Shown one piece after another: positions 35,755 to 44,247 of a stretch of DNA of 64,000 nt. Positions within the stretch are counted from its first letter, which is position 1, and every line of letters begins with the position of its first letter. A model generated the notes under the pieces. The model saw nothing but the letters and a program-made list of their open reading frames with translations. It did not search any database and was not told where the DNA came from. Source of the stretch: Jonquetella anthropi DSM 22815 (lineage in GTDB: Bacteria; Synergistota; Synergistia; Synergistales; Dethiosulfovibrionaceae). Position numbers and translations under genes: made by a program. The stretch is from positions 791,010-855,009 of the forward strand of contig NZ_CM001376.1 of assembly GCF_000237805.1 (NCBI RefSeq). Reading direction: 5' to 3'.

Positions 35755-37527
35755 TTGAACGAACATCCGCTTTTTTCTGATTTTCCTCTGGCTGCTCCTC
35801 TGATTAAAGAGCTGGCGTCCAGAGGCTTTGACGAGCCGACGCCGGTTCAGCGCGGCGTGCTCGGACAGGACGACTGGGACAGGGATCTGGTCGTTCAGGC
35901 CCGTACCGGGTCGGGCAAGACTCTGGCGTTTTTGCTTCCGGTCCTGAGTGAGCTGGCGTCTCGCCTTTTCCCTGGCCGACAAACAGTGAAGGCACTGATC
36001 CTCTCGCCCACCCGGGAGCTGGCGCAGCAAATCGCTCAGGAAGCCGCGTCGTTCGGCCGGCTCGTGGGGATTGGAACTGCTGTTCTCGTAGGCGGCATGG
36101 ACATGGACCGGCAAATATCCTCGCTGCGGAGCGGCGTCGCCTTGGCCGTCGGGACACCGGGACGGGTTCTTGACCACGTGAAGCGCGGAACGCTCGACCT
36201 GTCAGAAATTGAGACAGTCGTGCTGGACGAGGGCGACACCATGCTGGACATGGGGTTCCGGGACGAGATGGAGGCCATTCTTCAGGCCGCTTCGGCCCGG
36301 AAGAGAACGTGGCTTTTTTCGGCGACGATCCCGCAGGAAGTGACGGCGGTCTGCCGTCGTTTTACCACCAATCCGGTGTTTCTGTCGTTTGACGACGAGT
36401 CGTCTCAGCACTCGGATATCGTTCACAAGGCATACCTTGTCCCGAGCAGCCAGCGGTACGAAGGACTGGTTAACGTCCTGCTGTGGGAGCGGCCGTCCTT
36501 GTGCCTGATTTTCTGCCGTACGCGGAGCGATACCGCTGATGTCACCGAGCGGCTTCAAAAAGAGGGTTTCCTCGCCATGCCTCTTCACGGCGACATGAGC
36601 CAGCGGGAGCGCAACACCGCGCTGTCCTCTTTTCGAAGCGGGCGAATCCCCGTCCTCGTGGCGACGAACGTGGCCGCCCGTGGCCTTGACGTCAGCGGAG
36701 TCAGCCACGTGATTCAGCTGGGCGTGCCTGAATCGCTCGAAACTTTCGTCCATCGTTCCGGGCGAACCGGCCGGGCCGGACATGAGGGAACCAACCTGTT
36801 GGTGCTCACGCCGGCCGAGTCAAGCCGCTTCAAGTTTATGATGCGTTCCACCCAAATGAAAGTTCAGTGGCTTAAAGTTCCGGACTTTCAGGAAATCTCG
36901 GTTGTCCAGCGCTCTGTCCGCCAAGAAAAGCTCTTGGCCGTCGAGCCGTCAGAAGAGCTTTTCTCTTGGGCTCATGAGCTGTTGGAAACGGCCGGAGAAG
37001 ACCCGACCGCGCTGGTCGCTAAACTCTTGGCGAGCGTCACCCAAGACGAGCCCAAGGGATATCGGCTGCGCGACAGCCTGCTTCAAGAGCTGGAACGCCG
37101 CTCTGCCAGACGGGAAGCCAGAGAGACGCCTTCGGGTCGTGCCGGGTTCAGGCGGCCGTCCGAAGAGCAGAAAAAAGACCGCTACCCTGGAAGCGGCGTG
37201 TCGATTCGTATCGCCAAAGGCCGCCGAGACGACGACTGGTCGGTCGGCCGAATCCTCGGCGCGCTGTGCGGCGCCCTCGGCGTTGACCGAACGGAAATCG
37301 GCAACATCAAGATGAGAGAAACCTACACGGAAGTTCAGCTCGGCCCGAAGGCCCTGTCTCAGCTCAACAGCGGCGGGAGGCTGCGCCTAGCCGACAAGGG
37401 GCTTCTTTCGGGAGAGGGCGGACAAAATTTTGTGCCCCGGCTGGGCTCGGCTCCGCGCCGCCGCCGGTTTGACCCGTCGGGCCGAAAGATCGACGACGGG
37501 TTTACCAAGGCTTCTCAGAAAAAATAG
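35755..37527 (+). CDS. DEAD-family ATP-dependent RNA helicase with DbpA-like C-terminal domain
   Basis: A 590-residue RNA helicase. Motifs seen are Q (GFDEPTPVQRGVLG), I (ARTGSGKT), Ia (PTRELAQQ), III (FSATIP), IV-V (ATNVAARGLDVSGV) and VI (HRSGRTGRAG). Motif II reads DEGD (VLDEGDTMLDMGF) instead of DEAD. The last 100 residues contain a DbpA/CsdA-type RNA-binding domain (VGRILGALCGALGVDRTEIG), suggesting rRNA or cold-related work. A TTG at 35755 with GGAGG seven bases upstream is chosen as start; the upstream in-frame ATG at 35668 lies on the promoter. A strong terminator follows. Confidence 0.93.
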   Translation: MNEHPLFSDFPLAAPLIKELASRGFDEPTPVQRGVLGQDDWDRDLVVQARTGSGKTLAFLLPVLSELASRLFPGRQTVKALILSPTRELAQQIAQEAASFGRLVGIGTAVLVGGMDMDRQISSLRSGVALAVGTPGRVLDHVKRGTLDLSEIETVVLDEGDTMLDMGFRDEMEAILQAASARKRTWLFSATIPQEVTAVCRRFTTNPVFLSFDDESSQHSDIVHKAYLVPSSQRYEGLVNVLLWERPSLCLIFCRTRSDTADVTERLQKEGFLAMPLHGDMSQRERNTALSSFRSGRIPVLVATNVAARGLDVSGVSHVIQLGVPESLETFVHRSGRTGRAGHEGTNLLVLTPAESSRFKFMMRSTQMKVQWLKVPDFQEISVVQRSVRQEKLLAVEPSEELFSWAHELLETAGEDPTALVAKLLASVTQDEPKGYRLRDSLLQELERRSARREARETPSGRAGFRRPSEEQKKDRYPGSGVSIRIAKGRRDDDWSVGRILGALCGALGVDRTEIGNIKMRETYTEVQLGPKALSQLNSGGRLRLADKGLLSGEGGQNFVPRLGSAPRRRRFDPSGRKIDDGFTKASQKK

Positions 37528-37536
37528 CTCAATGAA

Positions 37537-37568
37537 GTTGCCGCAGGGACTCCTGCGGCAACTTTTTT
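37537..37568 (+). terminator. Terminator of the helicase gene
   Basis: GTTGCCGCAGG (37537-37547) pairs with CCTGCGGCAAC (37552-37562), loop GACT, followed by TTTTTT. The convergent sfsA stop codon lies at its end. Confidence 0.9.
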
Positions 37569-38652
37569 ATTTCAAGCCCAGTTCGCTTTTGATTTCCTCT
37601 TCGTGCCGGCCAAACTGAAGCGACAGCAGCGCCTCTTCAAATTGCCTGTTCCAGCGTGCTGGCGCCCGCAGCGTTCCGACGATGCCGTTGGGCGTTTCTT
37701 CGACTCGGTCAGAAAGGGGCGCAAGAGTTTCGGCGACTTGGCGAACCGATAGTTCCGAGTCCCTGAGTGGTTCTACGCGCAGCTTCGCCGGCCGTCCGTC
37801 GGGAGGGCCGGGGGGCCGCGGCGGCCCGGACCTTCTCCAGCGGCCAGACAATCGGTCCAGCGCTGTGTCAAACTGGACAGCCCAGCACGGCGTTTCGCCG
37901 AGCGTGAACGTCGTCAGCAGGCAGCCGCCGGTCCCGCTCGTTATCTTTGACAGGAAATTCCATGGCACAGGTAGCGGGCGGCAGGTTGACGGAAGCTCTT
38001 GAAGCCACGGCGCGGCGACGGGATACAGCGGCAGAACCCCGCGAAGCGACAGAAGCGTTTGGGAAAAAACGGGATCGGTATGCCAGTGCGGCGCAAACCA
38101 CTCCGGTCTGTTTGAGACCGCGAGGACGACGACGGCAGCCCGGGTTCCGCCGCCGATAAGCTCTGCAAGCTCGGTGAGGTGTTTCGTCGCCCGCTGGGAC
38201 GGAGCGTCGGGAAAATACGCGCCCCGTCCGGCAAAAAGTGAACAGCACTTGACCTCAAGGAAGGTCTTTACGCCGTTCCGTTCCAGCAGAAAGTCGAATC
38301 GGCTGTTGCCGTACCGCACTTCCCGGCCGGCAACTTTCCAGCCGACGAACGGCTGAATCGCGCCGTTCGCCAGCAGGGACGCGACGGCGTCGTTCGCTCG
38401 GCTGGTATGAAGCGGCACGAATTCGCCGTTGGACTCTACGGCTTGGACAGTCGCTTCCGTCGCGCCGCCCTCACGGGGAGAAATTTTCAGCGGTACCCCA
38501 GGAAAAAGGAGTTCGGACAGCCGGCCGGGATTGGGAAGATGACACCGAACCGTGCGGCCTTCATGCTGGGCAAGCACGACGAATCGGTTCGGCCGGTCAA
38601 TGAAAAGGGCGTCGTCGAAGGGACGCGGATCGTTTCCACCCTGTAATGACAT
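37567..38652 (-). CDS. sfsA: SfsA-family protein with C-terminal extension
   Basis: A 361-residue protein. Residues 15-215 match SfsA: the OB-fold (RFVVLAQHEGRTVRCHLPNP, GRLSELLFPG), the nuclease-like core (RFDFLLERNGVKTFLEVKCC with Asp, Glu and Lys) and FPDAPSQRATKHLTELAEL. Typical SfsA is about 230-240 residues, so about 125 residues are extra. That extension has a small domain, a Pro-rich linker (SGPPRPPGPPDGRP) and a C-terminal helix. SfsA binds DNA and was linked to sugar-fermentation genes in E. coli; its activity is uncertain. It is divergent from hutH. Confidence 0.88.
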   Translation of the reverse strand: MSLQGGNDPRPFDDALFIDRPNRFVVLAQHEGRTVRCHLPNPGRLSELLFPGVPLKISPREGGATEATVQAVESNGEFVPLHTSRANDAVASLLANGAIQPFVGWKVAGREVRYGNSRFDFLLERNGVKTFLEVKCCSLFAGRGAYFPDAPSQRATKHLTELAELIGGGTRAAVVVLAVSNRPEWFAPHWHTDPVFSQTLLSLRGVLPLYPVAAPWLQELPSTCRPLPVPWNFLSKITSGTGGCLLTTFTLGETPCWAVQFDTALDRLSGRWRRSGPPRPPGPPDGRPAKLRVEPLRDSELSVRQVAETLAPLSDRVEETPNGIVGTLRAPARWNRQFEEALLSLQFGRHEEEIKSELGLK

Positions 38653-38733
38653 GGCTGACCTTCTTTCACGTTAATAAACAGTTCTAGTATTAGTGGACAG
38701 TGTTAATTCAGAGGCAATGTTTTTAATATTTTG

Positions 38734-38762
38734 TTGACCGAGACTTCACCTCGTGATAATCT
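38734..38762 (+). promoter_or_regulatory. Candidate promoter of hutH
   Basis: TTGACC (38734-38739), 17 bases, TAATCT (38757-38762); an alternative -10 GATAAT begins two bases earlier. The region (38653-38837) is AT-rich compared with its flanks and holds no ORF. Confidence 0.5.
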
Positions 38763-38837
38763 GACGCTGTCGGCATAACGGCTGATATGGGTGCAAAATT
38801 GTTCGGCTTATTTCGACATTTGAAGGGGGTTTTTTTG

Positions 38838-40379
38838 ATGTCTCACTGCTCTGAAACGGTCACGATTGACGGGCACAGCCTGACGCTTCATGATATCGCA
38901 AGCGTCGCTCGGCGTGGTGCCCAGGTTCTTGTCGCTCCTGAAGCTCTCAAGAAAGTTCAGGTTGCGTCGGATCTCATCAGTAAGTGGCTTGATTCTAACA
39001 GGGTAATTTACGGTGTGACCACTGGATTTGGCGATTTGTCAAACGTTTCGGTTGACCGGGAGCGCACCAGCCTTCTTCAGGAGAACCTTATCCGAAGTCA
39101 CGCGGTGGGCGTCGGCGAGCCGCTGCCTGTCGAGGTCGTCCGGGCGATTATGCTGCTACGCCTCAACGGGCTCGTCTGCGGCAACTCGGGCATTACTCCC
39201 GCGACGCTCGCTCAGATGGTAAACTTTTTGAACATGGGACTGATTCCCTACGTGCCCCAGCAGGGGTCAGTCGGCGCCTCCGGCGACCTGTGCCCGCTGA
39301 GCCACATTGCCGTCACCATGCTTGGCGAAGGGCACGTGTTCTACAAAGGAAACTTGGTGCCGAGCCTCGAGGCCATGCACGATGCTGGCCTTTCGCCGAT
39401 TCACCTTCAGCCGAAAGAAGGCTTGGCGCTCAACAACGGCACCGCGGCTCTGACCGGGCTCGGCTCGCTGGCGCTGATCGACGCGCTTCAGCTGGCGAAG
39501 ACGGCCGACGTGATCGGTGCCCTGTCGCTGGAAGCGCTACACGGTGTGCCCTACGCGTTTGACAGCCGAACTCACGCGCTTCGGCCCCATGACGGCCAAG
39601 TTCGGGTGGCGTCAAACGTCCGCCGGCTCATCGAGGGCAGCCAGATCATTGAAAAGTTCAAAGGCACGCGCGTTCAGGACGCCTACTCGCTGCGCTGTAT
39701 GCCTCAGGTTCACGGCGCGAGCCGGGACGCCTTGGAATACGTCCGGTCAAAAATCGAGCTGGAGATCAACGCGGTCACCGATAACCCGCTGATTTTCCCA
39801 GAGAGCGAGGACGTCCTTTCCGGCGGCAACTTCCACGGTCAGCCGATCGCCCTGCCGATGGACTTCTTCGGCATTGCCGTTTCCGAATTGGCCAGCATTT
39901 CCGAGCGCCGCAGCGCCCGTATGGTGGATCACCACCTGTCCAACGGCCTGCCGCCGTTCATCATCAAGGATTCGGGAGTCAACTCCGGGTTCATGATCAC
40001 CCAGTACACACAGGCGGCGGTCGTCTCGGAGAACAAGACGTTGGCTCACCCGGCGTCGGTGGATTCTATTCCCACGTCAGCTAATCAGGAGGACCACGTG
40101 TCCATGGGATACTGGGCGTCCTTGAAGGCGACGAGGATTCTCCGCAACGCCGAAAAGGTGCTGGGCATCGAGGCCCTGTCCGCCGCCCAGGCGCTGGACT
40201 TCTCCGCTCCGCTCAAGGCCGGCAAGGGGACTCAGGCAGCCTACGCGGCAATTCGTGAGGTCATTCCGTTCGTTGAAAAAGACCAGTACCTTCACCCGCT
40301 AGTTGAAAGCGCCGTCGATCTGGTACGGAACGGCCGTATTTTGAGCGCGGCTCAGGGCGCGGTGGGAGATCTCGACTGA
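38838..40379 (+). CDS. hutH: Histidine ammonia-lyase
   Basis: A 513-residue aromatic-ammonia-lyase family protein. The electrophilic MIO cofactor forms from Ala-Ser-Gly at residues 147-149 (GSVGASGDLCPLSHIA). Other landmarks are GVTTGFGDLSNV with the catalytic Tyr upstream, NGTAALTGLGSLAL and GNFHGQPIALPMDFFGIAVS. It deaminates histidine to urocanate without a redox cofactor. ATG at 38838 follows a GAAGGGGG site. The next gene is a probable histidine permease, while hutU, hutI and the formimino genes are 10 kb away with other genes and an IS element between. Confidence 0.97.
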   Translation: MSHCSETVTIDGHSLTLHDIASVARRGAQVLVAPEALKKVQVASDLISKWLDSNRVIYGVTTGFGDLSNVSVDRERTSLLQENLIRSHAVGVGEPLPVEVVRAIMLLRLNGLVCGNSGITPATLAQMVNFLNMGLIPYVPQQGSVGASGDLCPLSHIAVTMLGEGHVFYKGNLVPSLEAMHDAGLSPIHLQPKEGLALNNGTAALTGLGSLALIDALQLAKTADVIGALSLEALHGVPYAFDSRTHALRPHDGQVRVASNVRRLIEGSQIIEKFKGTRVQDAYSLRCMPQVHGASRDALEYVRSKIELEINAVTDNPLIFPESEDVLSGGNFHGQPIALPMDFFGIAVSELASISERRSARMVDHHLSNGLPPFIIKDSGVNSGFMITQYTQAAVVSENKTLAHPASVDSIPTSANQEDHVSMGYWASLKATRILRNAEKVLGIEALSAAQALDFSAPLKAGKGTQAAYAAIREVIPFVEKDQYLHPLVESAVDLVRNGRILSAAQGAVGDLD

Positions 40380-40388
40380 CGGTTATTT

Positions 40389-40411
40389 CCGTTTTCTCAT
40401 GAGAGAAACGG
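40389..40411 (+). other. Intergenic hairpin between hutH and its permease
   Basis: CCGTTTTCTC and GAGAGAAACGG pair with one mismatch around an AT loop. There is no T-run, so it is more likely to tune readthrough or mRNA stability than to terminate. Confidence 0.35.
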
Positions 40412-40460
40412 GCCTGAACGGTTCTCCGCTCGTGCAAAAAACGAAAAGGAGGCTCTGGAC

Positions 40461-41783
40461 ATGGATATGTTGATGAACCCCGTAGTGCTATCAGTGTTGG
40501 TAATGATCATCTTGTGCCTGCTCAAGCTGAACATTATCTTGGCGCTGCTGATTTCCGCCGTTGTCGCCGGCGTCTCGGCCGGCATGCCGCTGGCCGGCGA
40601 TGGAAGCGTCATGCAGGTGCTGATCGACAACATGGGCGGTCAGTCGGAAACGGCTCTCAGCTACGTCCTGCTGGGCTGCTTGGCCATGGCGCTCAGTCAG
40701 ACCGGCATCACGTCGGTGCTGTGCGACAAGCTGAAGAAGATCGTCAAAGGACGCCGGTTCTTCCTTCTGCTTCTGCTGGCCGTCTGCTCCTGCCTTTCCC
40801 AGAACCTGATTCCGATTCACATCGCGTTTATCCCCATCCTGATCCCGCCGATGCTCTCGCTCTTTAACGAGCTGAAAATCGACCGCCGGGCTGTCGCCTG
40901 CGCTCTGACCTTCGGGTTAAAGGCCCCGTACATCGCGATCCCCGCCGGATTCGGCTTGATCTTCCATGGGATTCTGTCGACTGAAATGGCAAAGAGCGGC
41001 ATTCACATTGCTAAGACAGACGTGTGGCATTACACTTGGATGCTCGGCCTTTCGATGGTGTTCGGTCTGCTGATCGCTATTTTCATCTCCTACAGCCGTA
41101 AAAGAGAATACGAGGATCGGCCGCTTCAGGGGCTTGAAGATGTCGGCAATCGGACGGAGTTCAGCCCCAAGGACCTGATCACCCTTGTGGCTTTGGTCAT
41201 CGCCGTATACGTTCAGCTTCATTACGATTCGATGCCGTTGGGCGTTCTGGCCGCTCTGGTGCTGATGTTCCTGTTCGGCGCGCTTCGCTGGGGCAACATC
41301 GAGAAGGCTATGACCGGCGGGCTGGGCATCATGGGAATGATCGCCATCATCATGCTGGTCGCCTCCGGTTACGGCGGCGTGATCCGCGCCACGAACGCGG
41401 TAGATCATCTGGTCAACGGCGTGGTCGCGATGGTCGGCGGAAGCCAGTTCTACGGCGCCCTGCTGATGCTCCTCGTCGGGCTGCTGGTTACCATGGGCAT
41501 TGGAACGTCCTTTGGCACCATTCCGGTCGTCGCAGCGATTTATTGCCCGCTGGGTCTGAAGCTCGGCTTCTCTCCCGCTTCCGTTTGCTGCCTGCTGGCT
41601 GCTGCGGCCGCTCTGGGCGATGCCGGGTCTCCGGCGTCCGACTCCACCCTCGGGCCTACCAGCGGTCTGAACTTCGACGGACAGCACGACCATATTTGGG
41701 ACACCTGCGTTCCCACGTTCCTTCACTACAACCTGACACTGATCGTCGGCGGCATGGTCTGCGCCCTAATGATTTTCCATTAA
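40461..41783 (+). CDS. Na+/H+ antiporter-superfamily amino-acid permease, probably histidine
   Basis: A 440-residue membrane protein with about eleven hydrophobic helices, matching the NhaC/YuiF-like antiporter family. Motifs include the paired conserved loops (AMALSQTGITSVLCDKLKKI, SQNLIPIHIAFIPILIPP) and the re-entrant GDAGSPASDSTLGPTSGLNF near the C-terminus. YuiF-type members are predicted amino-acid transporters. It sits 81 bases downstream of hutH with GGAGG before its ATG, so histidine import, perhaps Na+- or H+-coupled, is the most economical guess. Substrate is not visible in the sequence. Confidence 0.8.
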   Translation: MDMLMNPVVLSVLVMIILCLLKLNIILALLISAVVAGVSAGMPLAGDGSVMQVLIDNMGGQSETALSYVLLGCLAMALSQTGITSVLCDKLKKIVKGRRFFLLLLLAVCSCLSQNLIPIHIAFIPILIPPMLSLFNELKIDRRAVACALTFGLKAPYIAIPAGFGLIFHGILSTEMAKSGIHIAKTDVWHYTWMLGLSMVFGLLIAIFISYSRKREYEDRPLQGLEDVGNRTEFSPKDLITLVALVIAVYVQLHYDSMPLGVLAALVLMFLFGALRWGNIEKAMTGGLGIMGMIAIIMLVASGYGGVIRATNAVDHLVNGVVAMVGGSQFYGALLMLLVGLLVTMGIGTSFGTIPVVAAIYCPLGLKLGFSPASVCCLLAAAAALGDAGSPASDSTLGPTSGLNFDGQHDHIWDTCVPTFLHYNLTLIVGGMVCALMIFH

Positions 41784-41798
41784 ACCTCGTTTTATTCG

Positions 41799-41828
41799 GC
41801 GTCCGGGCAAACGTCCGGACGCTTTTTT
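41799..41828 (+). terminator. Terminator of the hutH-permease operon
   Basis: GCGTCCGG (41799-41806) pairs with CCGGACGC (41815-41822) followed by TTTTTT. Confidence 0.9.
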
Positions 41829-41870
41829 GTTTAATTGGGGAAAAATTCTCGTGACTTCTGTCCAAGCGTG

Positions 41871-41876
41871 TATAAT
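41871..41876 (+). promoter_or_regulatory. -10 element (TATAAT) upstream of the methyltransferase gene
   Basis: A perfect TATAAT preceded directly by TG lies 62 bases before the start codon and just after the permease terminator. No good -35 is visible at 16-18 bases. Confidence 0.45.
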
Positions 41877-41937
41877 ATGGAACCGTGTTGGCCGGCCAAT
41901 TCGGCCGCGGCGGCGAAAAACCTGAAGGAGATACGCT

Positions 41938-42513
41938 ATGAAAGAATCCCATTCCGTTTCAAAAGTTCTGAGCGACGCTCTGGTGTTCGCCAAGCGGTTC
42001 GTCACGAAGCCTCGCCAGATCGGGAGCATTACCCCGAGTTCGCGTTTTTTGACCAGCGCGATGCTTGAACGGGTCCAATGGCCGTCTGTGAGGTCCGTGG
42101 CAGAACTTGGAGCCGGAACAGGCGTATTCACCCGGGAGATCGTCAAGCGCTTACCAGCCGGCGCGTCCCTGCTGGTGTTTGAGCTTGACCCGGCTCTGCG
42201 CGGGCGAATCGAAAAAGAGCTTGGCATCAAGTGCCATTCTGACGCCTCAGACCTTCCTGAACTCGCGGGAGAGAACTCGATCGACGTGGTCATTTCGAGT
42301 CTGCCATGGACCGTTCTGCCGCCGCGGGTCACGGCGAAAATCATCGACGGCGTGCTGAGCTGTCTGAAGCCGGAAGGTCAATTTTTAGCGTACCAGTACT
42401 CCCGGCAGATGATGCCGGCGTTCAGGCGGCGTTTTGAATCGGTCAACGTGAAATTCGTGATGCGCAACATCCCTCCGGCGTTTGTGTATGATTGCCGGGG
42501 CAAAGAAAAATAA
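41938..42513 (+). CDS. Class I SAM-dependent methyltransferase (PmtA/KsgA-like)
   Basis: A 191-residue methyltransferase with motif I VAELGAGTGVFTREIVKRL, an acidic residue after strand two (VFELDPALRGRI) and motif IV-like IDVVISSLPWTVLPP. The opening segment FVTKPRQIGSITPSSRFLT is typical of phospholipid N-methyltransferase-like (COG3963) proteins and resembles the KsgA start. Lipid or other small substrates are possible; rRNA adenine dimethylation is less likely because the C-terminal KsgA domain is missing. The gene ends at the first arm of a terminator that is interrupted by the IS element. Confidence 0.8.
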   Translation: MKESHSVSKVLSDALVFAKRFVTKPRQIGSITPSSRFLTSAMLERVQWPSVRSVAELGAGTGVFTREIVKRLPAGASLLVFELDPALRGRIEKELGIKCHSDASDLPELAGENSIDVVISSLPWTVLPPRVTAKIIDGVLSCLKPEGQFLAYQYSRQMMPAFRRRFESVNVKFVMRNIPPAFVYDCRGKEK

Positions 42514-42528
42514 AGAAAGCCGCGCAGG
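42513..42528. terminator. Left arm of an IS-split terminator
   Basis: AAGAAAGCCGCGCAGG here is, with one mismatch, the reverse complement of 44260-44275 on the far side of the IS element. Together they form a 15-of-16-bp stem of a bidirectional terminator between the methyltransferase gene and dapF. The IS now separates the two arms by 1.7 kb. Confidence 0.7.
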
Positions 42529-42537
42529 GGTTTGGTC

Positions 42538-42563
42538 TGCTCCCCGTCAATAGGACAGTGAAA
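42538..42563. repeat. IS terminal inverted repeat, left
   Basis: TGCTCCCC, five variable bases, TAGGACAG, then TGAAA; matches the right end at about 20 of 26 positions. Confidence 0.8.
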
Positions 42564-42611
42564 AATCAAAAAGTCCCGTACCGCCAGTCGAGTAATCGGC
42601 TGGCGGTTCTT

Positions 42612-43544
42612 TTACGCCGCAGTATAGAAGCTTGCATGGCATTCGGCAGGTGTCATCAGATGCAATTTCCGTTGGAACCGCTCTGTGTTGTAATACCTGA
42701 TGTATGACTCTATGGTCTTCACCAGATCCATCTTTGAGGTGAAGCGTTTCCTGTAGTACATTTCTCGCTTCAGGATCCCCCAGAAGCCTTCCATAGGCCC
42801 ATTGTCAATGCAATGGGCTACTCTGGACATGCTCTGCTTCATTCGGTTTCTCTTTAGTCTCCCCGAGAACTGTTTGCTCGTGTACTGGAAGCCTCGGTCA
42901 CTGTGAAACAATGGATGTGCCTCGGGCTCACGCTCTACAGCTTCATCAAACGTGCTCATAACCAGCGGATTGTCATTATGCTCGCCGATTTTATATGCCA
43001 CGATCCTGCGATCATAGAGATCCAGTATGGCACTCAGATATACTTTGTGAGCGTTCCCCCCGACGTAATACTTGAACTCAGTGACATCCGTCAGCCATTT
43101 CTCGTTCGGTGCGTCTGCGTGAAAGTCACGGTTGAGATAGTTTTTGGCGATATGTGCAGGGTCTTGGCTGCTTCTGGTGCAGCTCTTTGGCCTCCACTTG
43201 ATCGTGGATTGAATACGCTCTCCGCGACAGATCCTGAGTACCCGCTTATCGTTCACTGCGATGCCGTGATTCCTTTCCAGTTCGTCCCTGATTCGCCGGT
43301 AACCCATATCCGGATGGTTCTCATGAATGGCCTTGATCTTCTCGGAGAGCTCGGTATTGTACTTCTCACTGAAGCTGACAGGACCTTTAAGCCAGCGATA
43401 ATACGCGCTGCGCGAAAGCCGCTGGCACTGACAGAGCTTTTGCAGGGGGTAGTGCTTGGCTTCAGTCAGTTCTTTGATCGCTTGGTATTTGTAGGGATGT
43501 CGAGTCAGAGAGAGCGATCTTTCATCTCTAACTCTCTGATTTTT
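42612..43544 (-). CDS. IS3-family transposase OrfB (integrase domain)
   Basis: A frame of about 310 codons to the stop at 42612, with the DDE catalytic residues in NEKWLTDVTEFKYY (Asp), PLFHSDRGFQYTS (Asp) and DNGPMEGFWGILKREMYY (Glu), then a typical IS3 C-terminus RYYNTERFQRKLHLMTPAEC. The frame opens right after an in-frame TAA at 43547 and has no convincing start codon before an internal ATG at 43307, so OrfB is expected only as an OrfA-OrfB fusion. At the A7 run (43546-43540) OrfB lies in the +1 (equivalently -2) frame relative to OrfA, not the canonical -1. Confidence 0.85.
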   Translation of the reverse strand, partial: KNQRVRDERSLSLTRHPYKYQAIKELTEAKHYPLQKLCQCQRLSRSAYYRWLKGPVSFSEKYNTELSEKIKAIHENHPDMGYRRIRDELERNHGIAVNDKRVLRICRGERIQSTIKWRPKSCTRSSQDPAHIAKNYLNRDFHADAPNEKWLTDVTEFKYYVGGNAHKVYLSAILDLYDRRIVAYKIGEHNDNPLVMSTFDEAVEREPEAHPLFHSDRGFQYTSKQFSGRLKRNRMKQSMSRVAHCIDNGPMEGFWGILKREMYYRKRFTSKMDLVKTIESYIRYYNTERFQRKLHLMTPAECHASFYTAA

Positions 43545-44198
43545 TTAACAGGTCGTTCTCCATCTGAAGGTCGCGGTTCTTGCGTTCCAGTTCTGCAATC
43601 CTGTGGCGCTGCTTTTCCTCTGGTGTCCGGGCTGGCAGGGTTCCAATCCGCCGTCCACGACGGTCTTCAAGGCCGGCGGGGCCCATGCTCTCATAACGGA
43701 GCACCCAGTTGCGCACCTGCTGATAGGAACAGTTATATTTCAGCGCCGTCGCTCCATAATTATTATCCTTAGCAAGGCAGTACTGTACGATTTCAAGGCG
43801 TTCTTCCTGGTTGTCTGTCTGGCTTTTCTCATGGAGCTGCCTCCTCCGCTTGTGCGCGATTGGATCCATCCATGAGTAGTATATGCCTGTATCCAGCTTT
43901 GAAGTTGAGCTTTTGACCGTAAGCCATAGCGATACGCCGTCTCCGTTAAGGATCCTTCTCCGCTCAGATAGGCATGAACGGCAGCCAATTTCAGCTCCTG
44001 TGAATAATGTCTGTTTCTCGATTGAGCGAGCAATCCTCCGGGACCTTCATTTTGGTAAATCCGGACCCAACTCCTAAACGATGCGCGGCCCCTAAGCCCC
44101 GCTTGCCTTGTCGCTTCTGTGCAGCTGATTTCGTCTCGGAGATAGCTTTCAACTAGAGATATTTTCAAAGCTGAGTCTATCTTGCTTTTTCTGGGCAT
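43528..44198 (-). pseudogene. IS3-family OrfA, split by a frameshift
   Basis: The first part (from ATG at 44198, MPRKSKIDSALKISLVESYL) has two helix-turn-helix units and continues to SWIQAYTTHG. It then leaves the conserved frame and stops at 43740. The second part, from about 43869 (MDPIAHKRRRQLHEKSQ), continues with EIVQYCLAKDNNYGATALKY, a third helix-turn-helix and a leucine-zipper-like end (ELERKNRDLQMENDLLKK) to the stop at 43528. Related elements have these as one protein. The junction contains GGATGGAT; a third GGAT unit would rejoin the frames exactly. One base missing would also explain it. Confidence 0.7.
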
Positions 44199-44205
44199 AG
44201 AAATA

Positions 44206-44247
44206 CCCCCCAAGTAGGTTTTATATTTCCCTGTCCTACTTGGGGGG
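44206..44247. repeat. Perfect 13-bp inverted repeat inside the IS right end
   Basis: CCCCCCAAGTAGG (44206-44218) and CCTACTTGGGGGG (44235-44247) pair perfectly around a 16-base loop, overlapping the terminal repeat and lying just upstream of the OrfA start. In the transcript entering from outside it could hide the OrfA ribosome-binding site (GGGGGG), a known way for IS elements to avoid activation by readthrough. Confidence 0.7.
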
